NCBI RefSeq assembly: GCF_020697055.1
Contig: NZ_JAJFBP010000019.1
Coordinates: forward strand, 47,283-111,282
Origin: Panacagrimonas sp.
Lineage (GTDB): Bacteria > Pseudomonadota > Gammaproteobacteria > Nevskiales > Nevskiaceae
Direction of reading: 5' to 3'
DNA: 64,000 nucleotides
Positions within the stretch are counted from its first letter, which is position 1, and each line of letters starts with the position of its first letter. Below are positions 57,540 to 64,000 of this stretch, piece after piece. The notes beneath the pieces were generated by a model. It saw only the letters and a list, made by a program, of their open reading frames with translations. It made no database searches and was not told where the DNA came from. Both the position numbers and the translations under genes were made by a program.

Positions 57540-59947
57540 ACGAACTGCTCCAGATCCACGTGCTCTCCAACAATCAGGTCCTCGCGCGCCGCGAACGCCG
57601 GCCGGACGAACCACACCAGCAGCGGCAGCACGATCAGCGACAGCAGCATGTTGATCAGCATCACCGCGACCAGCAGCAGGCCCATGTCGGCCATGAACTT
57701 GAGATCCGACAGGAAATACCAGGGCAGGATGCCGACCAGCATGATCGTGGCGGTGAACAGGATCGCCTTGCCGGTGGTGGTCAGCGCGGCGCGCAGCGTG
57801 CGCCCCCAATCCTGGTCGTTGGCGTTGAATTCCTCGCAGATGCGCGACAGCAGGTAGATGCCGTAATCGATCCCCACCCCCACGCCGATCACCGCCACGA
57901 TCACCGCGTTGATGTCGAGACCGATTCCGAGCAGGTACATCGCCGACAGCAGCATGAAATTCGACAGGTTCACCGGCATCAGCAGGATCAGTGCCGCGAC
58001 CACCGAGCGGTACGCATAGGTCGACACCACCAGCACCGCGACGTTGACCAGCGCCAGGATCAGCCACTGGTAGCGGTCGACCACCACGTTCATCGCCTGC
58101 TGCAGCGCGATGAAGCCGGTGGCCAGCCGGATGCGGAAGGCCGGATGGTCGGCGCCGACCTCGGCGACCGCGCGCCGCGCGCTGGCCAGCGCGGCGTCGA
58201 CCGTCTCCTGCTTGTTGTCGCGGTACCACAGCGAGATCGTCGAGTCCTGCTGTTCGAAGTCGATGATGTGGCTGAAGTTGACCGGGCTGGTGCCGTGCGT
58301 GATCGCGATCGCCGCGGCGGCGGTGGCCTCGGGGTTCATGTCCAGCGGCATCCACTTGGGGCTGCCGCCGGCGAACAGCCGATTGCCTTCCATCATGTAG
58401 TCGGGGAACGACAGCGTCTGGCGCGGCGGCAGCACCGGATCGCGTTCGACCAGGTCCTGGATGCGCATCGCGGTGGCGACGACGTCGGGATCGCGCGTGG
58501 TGCGCGTGTCGATATCGATCTTGCGCGCCTCCATGACGATCTCCAGCGTGTTCGTGCCGGGAAAATGCGAGTTTATGGCGCGCACCGCGGTGTTGAAGTC
58601 CGAATCCGGCCACAAGAGATTGCTGCCCTCCACCGGGTTGCCGATCTTGATCAGCGATGCGGTCCAGACCGCGCCGGCCGCGATAAGCAGCACCACCGCG
58701 CCGGTGATCCGCGCGCGCGGTCCCTGGCTGAGCGAGGCGATGCCGCCGAGCACCCGCTTCTGCAGCAGGTGAACGCCGCGCTCGCGCTGCAGGCCGCCGA
58801 CGATCTCGTCGAGGTTCCTGGGCACCGGCAACCACGACAGCAGGATCGAGATCAGGAACACGCCGGTCGGGATGATCCATAGCGCCCAGAAGCCGCAGAA
58901 GATCGCGTGGCGCACCATCGTCGGGATCGGCGCCACGGCGATGAACACGATGCCGAACACGTCGGTGAGAATGCCCAGGATCGACGGCGCCATCATGATC
59001 CCCATCGTGATCTCGGCGGCCTTGCGACGATCTCCCAGGTGGTGCAGCACCTCGTAGTAGCGCTCGGTGTACTGCACGCAGTGCGAGAACGATCGCGCCA
59101 TCAGCAGCAGCGGCACGATCATCAACAGCGGCTCGATCGGCTGGCGCAGCCAGCCGGCGAGTCCGAAGCCCCACACCGCGGCGGTCAGGCTGCAGACGAT
59201 CGGCGTGACCATGCCGGCGACGTTGCGCATGTAGACCATCAGCGCGAGCGTCAGCGCGCCGAGCGTGACGAAGAAGATCGAATAGGTCTGCCGCTGCAGG
59301 TGATAGACCCAGCCGGTGAGCATCGGCTGACCGGCGATGTAGAGATCGTGGTCGGCATCGCGATGGCGATCCGCCAGGTCGCGGACGAAAGCGAACACTT
59401 CGCCGTAGTCGAGCTTGCGCTCGATGAACGTCGCGTTGACCAGCGTGGCGCTGTTGTCGCGCGAGATCAGGTACACGCGCGTGTTGGGCGACTTCTCCAC
59501 GCGTTGGCGAAAGTCCGCGATGTCGGCCGGATGCACGGGCGGCCGATCGTCCATCAACGGCCGCATGTCCAGCCCGGCGGGCGTGGCCTCGACGTAGCGC
59601 GCCTTCTCGGTGGTGATCGACAGGATCTGGTCGTGGTCGACCCCGGGCGCCAGGTCGATGTCACGCGTCACGTCCCAGACCTTGGCGAGCGTGTCGGCGT
59701 TGTAGATGTCTCCAGACTTGCGCTTGATCATCACGCTGATCGTCAGCGGGTTGCCGAAGTTCGGGTGGTCGCGATAGGTCTCGACGAACGGATCGTCACG
59801 CGGTAGCAGGTCGGAAAAGATCGTGCGGATCTCGACGTGCGGCAGTCCGGCCGCGAAGGCGCCGGTCACGATCGCGAACAGCGCGGCCACCAGGACCCGG
59901 TGGCGGATGACCCAACGCGCGATGCGGAAGCGGAGCGGGTCGACCAT
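57530..59947 (-). CDS. RND superfamily (MMPL) transporter
   Basis: 805 aa with 12 predicted helices in two halves, each an N-terminal helix, a large periplasmic loop and five helices. PGVDHDQILSITTEKARYVE and IEPLLMIVPLLLMARSFSHC in the first half, and GIGVDYGIYLLSRICEEF-like sequence (GVGVGIDYGIYLL) in the second, mark the RND/MMPL fold. Transporters of this subtype are usually encoded with DUF1302 and DUF1329 proteins; here the only DUF1329 is fused to TPRs at 22-24 kb. Substrate unknown, perhaps hydrophobic lipids. The last two residues and stop are repeat-derived. Confidence 0.92.
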   Translation of the reverse strand: MVDPLRFRIARWVIRHRVLVAALFAIVTGAFAAGLPHVEIRTIFSDLLPRDDPFVETYRDHPNFGNPLTISVMIKRKSGDIYNADTLAKVWDVTRDIDLAPGVDHDQILSITTEKARYVEATPAGLDMRPLMDDRPPVHPADIADFRQRVEKSPNTRVYLISRDNSATLVNATFIERKLDYGEVFAFVRDLADRHRDADHDLYIAGQPMLTGWVYHLQRQTYSIFFVTLGALTLALMVYMRNVAGMVTPIVCSLTAAVWGFGLAGWLRQPIEPLLMIVPLLLMARSFSHCVQYTERYYEVLHHLGDRRKAAEITMGIMMAPSILGILTDVFGIVFIAVAPIPTMVRHAIFCGFWALWIIPTGVFLISILLSWLPVPRNLDEIVGGLQRERGVHLLQKRVLGGIASLSQGPRARITGAVVLLIAAGAVWTASLIKIGNPVEGSNLLWPDSDFNTAVRAINSHFPGTNTLEIVMEARKIDIDTRTTRDPDVVATAMRIQDLVERDPVLPPRQTLSFPDYMMEGNRLFAGGSPKWMPLDMNPEATAAAAIAITHGTSPVNFSHIIDFEQQDSTISLWYRDNKQETVDAALASARRAVAEVGADHPAFRIRLATGFIALQQAMNVVVDRYQWLILALVNVAVLVVSTYAYRSVVAALILLMPVNLSNFMLLSAMYLLGIGLDINAVIVAVIGVGVGIDYGIYLLSRICEEFNANDQDWGRTLRAALTTTGKAILFTATIMLVGILPWYFLSDLKFMADMGLLLVAVMLINMLLSLIVLPLLVWFVRPAFAAREDLIVGEHVDLEQFVRR

Positions 59948-59989
59948 GGTGCCCGACTATCGCACGGGGTCCGGCAGCCGGCGCTGGCT

Positions 59990-59995
59990 ACAATC
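59990..59995 (+). promoter_or_regulatory. Probable -10 box of the nitronate monooxygenase gene
   Basis: TACAAT in the context GGCTACAATCGCC, 37 bases before ATG 60033, in the divergent gap with the MMPL gene. Confidence 0.5.
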
Positions 59996-60032
59996 GCCAC
60001 TTTCCCCTTGCCCGAACCCGGACGATCGCCAG

Positions 60033-61004
60033 ATGAAAACCCGCATTACCGAAATGCTCGGCACGAAGTACCCCATCGTCCAGGGCGGCATGATGTGGGT
60101 CGGCCGCGCCGAACTCGCCTCCGCGGTCTCCAACGCCGGCGGCTTCGGCATCCTCACCGCGCTCACCCAGCCCACGCCCGAGCACCTGGTCAAGGAGATC
60201 GAGCGCTGCCGCGGCATGACCGACAAGCCGTTCGGCGTGAACCTCACGATCCTGCCCACCGCCAAGCCGCCGCCGTACGAGGCCTACCTGGACGCTGCGC
60301 TCGACAACGGCATCAAGGTGCTCGAGACCGCCGGCAACAACCCCAAGGAGTTCATCGCCAAGGCCAAGGCACGGGGTGTGAAGATCGTCCACAAGTGCAC
60401 CGCGGTGCGCCACGCGCTCAGCGCCGAGCGCAACGGCGTCGATGCGATCTCGATCGACGGAATGGAATGCGCGGGCCACCCGGGCGAGGACCAGATCGGC
60501 TGCCTGATGCTGTTCGCCATCGCGGCCAAGAAGGTCAAGATCCCGCTGATCGCCTCGGGCGGCATCGCCGATGGCGCGACGATGGCCGCGGCGTTCGCGC
60601 TGGGCATCGAGGGCGTGAACATGGGCACGCGCTTCTGCGCCACCCAAGAGGCGCCGATCCACGACGACATCAAGCAGCTGCTGGTCAAGGCGTCCGAGCG
60701 CGACACCACGCTGATCTTCCGCACGCTGCACAACACCGGTCGCGTGCTCAAGACGGTGGTGTCGGAGGAAGTCGTCGCCATCGAGAACCGTCCCGGCGGC
60801 TGCGAGTTCAAGGACATCCAGCACCTGGTCTCGGGCGCCAAGGGCCGCGAGGCGCTGGAGACGGGCGACGCGACCAAGGGTCTGATCTGGGCCGGACAGA
60901 GCGTGGGCCTGATCGACGACATTCCGACCTGTGCCGAGCTGATCGAGCGCATGGTCGGCGAGTGCCGCGAACTGCTGGAGCAGGCCGGCCGTCGCGCCGC
61001 CTGA
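60033..61004 (+). CDS. Nitronate monooxygenase family flavoprotein
   Basis: 323 aa FMN TIM-barrel. LGTKYPIVQGGMMWVGRAEL is the family start; GVNLTILPT, DGMECAGHPGEDQIG with the catalytic-type His, and IASGGIADGATMAAAFALG with NMGTRFCATQEAPIH follow. Members oxidise alkyl nitronates; enoyl-ACP reductase FabK is a close alternative, but the GHPGED motif favours nitronate monooxygenase. It leads a two-gene unit with an alpha/beta hydrolase 27 bp downstream. Confidence 0.9.
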   Translation: MKTRITEMLGTKYPIVQGGMMWVGRAELASAVSNAGGFGILTALTQPTPEHLVKEIERCRGMTDKPFGVNLTILPTAKPPPYEAYLDAALDNGIKVLETAGNNPKEFIAKAKARGVKIVHKCTAVRHALSAERNGVDAISIDGMECAGHPGEDQIGCLMLFAIAAKKVKIPLIASGGIADGATMAAAFALGIEGVNMGTRFCATQEAPIHDDIKQLLVKASERDTTLIFRTLHNTGRVLKTVVSEEVVAIENRPGGCEFKDIQHLVSGAKGREALETGDATKGLIWAGQSVGLIDDIPTCAELIERMVGECRELLEQAGRRAA

Positions 61005-61031
61005 TCAATTGCACCTGGTGAATTCCGCCTG

Positions 61032-61904
61032 ATGTCCGAACCGTTCGCCCTTCGCACCTACACCGGCGTCGGCGGCGTGCCGCTGGTCGCCGACATCGGC
61101 GGCGACCCGTCGCACCCCGCGGTGATCCTGCTGCACGGCGGCGGACAGACGCGCCATTCCTGGGGCACCGCGATGCGCGCGCTGGTCGCGCACGGCTACC
61201 ACGTGATCAACCTGGATTCGCGCGGTCACGGCGACAGCGGCTGGGCGCCGGACGCGGACTATCGACTGGCGACGCTCGCCGCCGACCTGCGCGGCGTGAT
61301 CGACACCCTGCCCGCGCCGCCGGCGCTGGTCGGCGCCTCGATGGGCGGCGCGACGTCGATCGTCGCGGTGGGCAACAGCCCCAAGCCGATTGCGCGTGCG
61401 CTGGTGATGGTCGACGTGGTGCCGCGCATCGAAGCCGAGGGCGCCAACAAGATCGGCGCGTTCATGCGCGCCAACCCGGAAGGCTTTGCCACGCTCGACG
61501 AAGCGGCCGACGCGGTGTCGCGCTACTACCCGCACCGGCCGCGGCCCAAGGACGTCAGCGGCCTGATGAAGAACCTGCGCCGGCGCGACGACGGGCGGCT
61601 CTACTGGCACTGGGATCCGCGCATGTTCGAGCAGCCCGAACTCAAGCGCGGCGACGGTCCCGAACCGCCGCGCTTCGCCGACCAGATGATCGCGGCCTGC
61701 GCCGGCGTGCACATCCCGACGCTGCTGGTGCGCGGCATGCAGAGCGACATCGTCGGCGAGAACGGCATCGCCGAATTCCGCCACCACGTCCCGCACCTCG
61801 AAGTGTTCGACGTCGCGGATGCCGGCCACATGGTGGCCGGCGATCGCAACGATGCGTTCAACCAGGGCGTGATCGGGTTCCTGCAACGACACCTGCCGGT
61901 CTGA
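61032..61904 (+). CDS. Alpha/beta hydrolase
   Basis: 290 aa. Oxyanion region LLHGGGQTRHSWG, DSRGHGDSG, nucleophile Ser in VGASMGGATS, and catalytic His in ADAGHMVAGDRND. The sequence between (HRPRPKDVSGLMKNLRRRDD) is the cap. It resembles peroxidase-type esterases and hydrolases of the epoxide-hydrolase branch, but the substrate cannot be named. Co-transcribed with the nitronate monooxygenase; an F3 repeat lies just after it. Confidence 0.9.
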   Translation: MSEPFALRTYTGVGGVPLVADIGGDPSHPAVILLHGGGQTRHSWGTAMRALVAHGYHVINLDSRGHGDSGWAPDADYRLATLAADLRGVIDTLPAPPALVGASMGGATSIVAVGNSPKPIARALVMVDVVPRIEAEGANKIGAFMRANPEGFATLDEAADAVSRYYPHRPRPKDVSGLMKNLRRRDDGRLYWHWDPRMFEQPELKRGDGPEPPRFADQMIAACAGVHIPTLLVRGMQSDIVGENGIAEFRHHVPHLEVFDVADAGHMVAGDRNDAFNQGVIGFLQRHLPV

Positions 61905-61919
61905 CGAGGCGGCGGCGCG

Positions 61920-62048
61920 GCGGGATGCGCTCGGTGGTCCCGCCCTCCTCCGGAGGCGTGGCCAGTCGTCGGGCGGGACCACCGAGCGCATCCCGCGGGA
62001 AGTGTCGTCGAACCGGTAGGGCGAGAAAGCGAAGCGCATCCCGCCGTG
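61920..62048. repeat. F3 repeat cluster with perfect 25-bp arms
   Basis: Perfect 25-nt arms at 61920-61944 and 61972-61996 (core GCGGGATGCGCTCGGTGGTC and its inverse) close a 27-nt loop that contains CCTCCGGAGG. A third, shorter unit GGTAGGGCGAGAAAGCGAAG...CATCCCGCC follows at about 62016-62045. It sits in the convergent gap before the Coq4-like gene and may terminate transcription from both sides. Confidence 0.88.
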
Positions 62049-62056
62049 GACCGTCG

Positions 62057-62992
62057 CTACGCCGGCAACAACCCGAACCGCGCCCGCGTCTCTTCCACCG
62101 ACAGCTTCATCCACGGCCAGAAATCCCACTGGTGCGTGATGTCCACCTTGCAGCTCGCGCCGCGGTGGATCGCCCACAGCACCTTGCGCGGCTCGAACAG
62201 GTCGAACTCCCCGGGCGCGACCGGCGTGATCGTCACGCCGTGGTGGAACTGCAGGATCACGAACTGGATGAAGAGGAAGCCGTCGTCGCGGCGGCTGCCG
62301 CCCTGGAAGCTGCCCTGCAGGATCTCGCCGGCCGGCGTCGTGTCGTAACCCGTGAGCACGTGACCCACATCGTGGAAGGCGCCGGAGTGGGCGATGCCGC
62401 CCGGCTCGCCCGGATGACCGAAGCCTAGCGACGTCATGTGCCGCCAGTACTCGCGGCCGAGCGTGCCGTCGGGTAGCAGGCCCAGGCGCTTGTAGTCCCA
62501 GTAGCGATCGCGGTTGACCGCGCGCTTGAACAGCAACGCGGCCATGAAGCGCGCGATGCCCAGCACGCCCTCGGCCCGGTAGGCCTCGCCCAGAATGCCG
62601 CCGAACGCGCGACGCGCCGCCAGCAGGCGCACCTTGCGGCGCTGACCGCGCGACAGCGCGGCGACCACGTCGAGCACGCCGTCGTGCACCTCGAGCCGCC
62701 GACCCAGATCCCGGAGAAATTGCACCGAGGCCGGGCGCAGCGGACGGTTCAGCAGCACCGCCAGCGCCGACAGCTGCAGCAGACGCTTGCGTGGATGTTC
62801 ACCCTCGAGCCAGACGTCTTCGGCCGCCAGCGGCGCCGGATCTTGCGCCGGTGCGGCCGCGCCGGCGATGCGCGCGAAGGTTTCGATGAAGTCGCGCTCG
62901 CGGGCATCCAGCGGCCCCGCGGCGTTCAGCGCCGAGCGCAGCACGCCGAACACGGTTGGCAGTTCGGAAGAGGAGAAGACGTCGATGTCCAT
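62057..62992 (-). CDS. Coq4-like protein with extra N-terminal domain
   Basis: 311 aa. The C-terminal half carries an exact HDxxHx11E Coq4 metal motif (His207, Asp208, His211, Glu223) in SGAFHDVGHVLTGYDTTPAG, within a helical Coq4-type region. Coq4 supports ubiquinone synthesis and has been shown to act on the ring C1 position. The first ~130 residues (FGVLRSALNAAGPLDARERD, then QLSALAVLLNRPLRP) form a separate helical domain resembling TerB-type folds; this is inference from helix pattern. No signal peptide or membrane segment. No ubi genes are adjacent, so the role may be different. Confidence 0.8.
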   Translation of the reverse strand: MDIDVFSSSELPTVFGVLRSALNAAGPLDARERDFIETFARIAGAAAPAQDPAPLAAEDVWLEGEHPRKRLLQLSALAVLLNRPLRPASVQFLRDLGRRLEVHDGVLDVVAALSRGQRRKVRLLAARRAFGGILGEAYRAEGVLGIARFMAALLFKRAVNRDRYWDYKRLGLLPDGTLGREYWRHMTSLGFGHPGEPGGIAHSGAFHDVGHVLTGYDTTPAGEILQGSFQGGSRRDDGFLFIQFVILQFHHGVTITPVAPGEFDLFEPRKVLWAIHRGASCKVDITHQWDFWPWMKLSVEETRARFGLLPA

Positions 62993-63039
62993 GATGGGGG
63001 GCCTCGCAGCGGTGGGTGATGAATTCCGATGCGATCAGG

Positions 63040-63978
63040 CTAGGTCCCGCCCTGCGTCGAGTCGTTCGGAAACCGTCGCGTTTCGGTCTGGGCCGGGGCG
63101 CGAAGGTCCTGCGCGATCTCGTCGAAGCGGTTGACCAGCACGGACAAGTGGCCTTCGTCCGCGTAGCGCCGCAGGTTTGCGTGCGGCAGCCGCGCCACCA
63201 TCTGCTCGGCCATCGCCGGCGGCACGTGACGGTCCTGCAACGGCTGGTGCAGGGACACGGGAACCGCGATGTCGCGCAGATCGAACCCCCGCGGGCCCGC
63301 GATCAGCGCGGCCTCCTGCAGCGCGGCGCCCACGCCCTGGCGATACGCCCCCGCCATGCTGGCGCCGAAACGCCGTGCGACCTCCGGATCGCGCGCCAGC
63401 AGCGCACGGTCCGGCCCTGCCAGCAGGCCGGCCAGCATGCGCGCCACCCGGGCGGGATCCAGGCGCGCCAGGCTCCGGTCGGGCAGCAGCAGCGGCGCAG
63501 CCAGCCAGGGCGCTCGGCGCGCCAAGCCGAAGAGCAGCTTGAGGAACGGCAGCTGGGTCTTGCGCAGTGCAGGCACGTCCATCGGGCCCATGCCGGCCAC
63601 CAACGCCACCCGGCGCACGCGATCCGGCAGGCGCAGCGCGCAGGCCAGCGCATAGGGACCGCCGCAGGAAACCCCGATCAGATCGAATCGCAAATGGCCC
63701 AGATGATCGGCGAGCGCCTCGACATCGGTCGGCCAGTCGAGGATGCGTCGGCCCGCTGCGGGACTCGAGTGCCCGAAGCCGGGCCGGTCGGGCGCGATCA
63801 GGCACAGGCCGGCATCGCGCGCGGGGACTTCCACCACGCCGGCGAGCGCGCCGCTCGAAGGAAAGCCGTGGAAGAAATAGGTCGGGACACCGGCCGGATT
63901 TCCCCACACCTCCCAGGCCAGGTCGCGGCCGTCATCGAGCCGCAGGCGGTGGAGATTCGAACGAGGATCGCGGGACAT
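63040..63978 (-). CDS. Alpha/beta hydrolase
   Basis: 312 aa. YFFHGFPSSGAL is the oxyanion loop, APDRPGFGHSSP follows, the nucleophile Ser is in LIGVSCGGPYALA, and the His is in ADEGHLSVLVNR. The long middle section (LRKTQLPFLKLLFGLARRAP) is the cap. Start ATG 63978. No operon partner is visible; the Coq4-like gene downstream is on the same strand with a 47-bp gap. Function unknown. Confidence 0.88.
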   Translation of the reverse strand: MSRDPRSNLHRLRLDDGRDLAWEVWGNPAGVPTYFFHGFPSSGALAGVVEVPARDAGLCLIAPDRPGFGHSSPAAGRRILDWPTDVEALADHLGHLRFDLIGVSCGGPYALACALRLPDRVRRVALVAGMGPMDVPALRKTQLPFLKLLFGLARRAPWLAAPLLLPDRSLARLDPARVARMLAGLLAGPDRALLARDPEVARRFGASMAGAYRQGVGAALQEAALIAGPRGFDLRDIAVPVSLHQPLQDRHVPPAMAEQMVARLPHANLRRYADEGHLSVLVNRFDEIAQDLRAPAQTETRRFPNDSTQGGT

Positions 63979-64000
63979 CGGCGGGAGCGGATGGCGCTTC

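Overview
The window is about 70% GC, tightly packed and free of rRNA, tRNA, insertion sequences and CRISPR arrays. Gene content and order (ibaG-murA, short-form hisG-hisD, a TtpC-type TonB2 operon with a DUF3450 gene, moxR-DUF58-tgpA, rimI, class I ilvC), together with CCCGGGC-type intergenic palindromes, point to a gammaproteobacterium of the Xanthomonadales/Lysobacterales, probably near Rhodanobacteraceae. That placement is inference from gene content; no marker gene was compared.

Layout. 1-5.1 kb: DNA photolyase (cut by the window edge) behind an ECF-like sigma factor, then an ABC-2 exporter whose ATPase and permease genes flank a cardiolipin synthase-like lipoprotein gene. 5.2-9.3 kb: ibaG-murA, facing a SnoaL-like/eutB/eutC operon. 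9.5-13.1 kb: secreted prolyl oligopeptidase and an exported Cys-rich repeat protein. 13.2-20.5 kb: hisGD, a DUF4382-like lipoprotein and a MacAB-like exporter (adaptor, ATPase, two permeases). 20.9-28.8 kb: diguanylate cyclase facing a six-gene TonB2-type energy-transduction operon that ends in a TPR-DUF1329 fusion. 28.9-34.6 kb: rhodanese, cysH, valS, patatin lipase. 34.7-41.9 kb: moxR/DUF58/transglutaminase operon, UMF1-type MFS carrier, rimI, family-4 uracil-DNA glycosylase, GNAT acetyltransferase. 41.8-43.8 kb: leuA with a leucine-rich leader peptide. 43.9-48.7 kb: a single very large gene joining two alpha/beta-hydrolase domains to a CHAT (caspase-like) protease domain. 48.9-54.2 kb: pssA, a PSD-like gene lacking the self-cleavage site, ilvC, ilvN and the divergent ilvB. 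54.2-64 kb: DUF2182/DUF1326 pair, pyrG, RND/MMPL transporter, nitronate monooxygenase, two alpha/beta hydrolases and a Coq4-like protein.

How the parts relate. Branched-chain amino-acid genes (ilvB, ilvN, ilvC, leuA) are scattered in separate units, and leuA looks attenuator-controlled. The most unusual genes are the CHAT/bi-hydrolase protein, a candidate protease-activated lipase or defence effector, and the TPR-DUF1329 protein fed by its own ExbB/ExbD/TonB set.

Three families of non-coding inverted repeats recur at gene ends: F1 (GTAGCCCGGGC palindromes), F2 (inverted pairs of 7-8 bp tandem repeats, all at junctions between genes on the same strand) and F3 (GGCGGGAAAGCG...CATCCCGCC hairpins). 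Several supply stop codons, a Shine-Dalgarno sequence or extra N- or C-terminal residues to the neighbouring genes.
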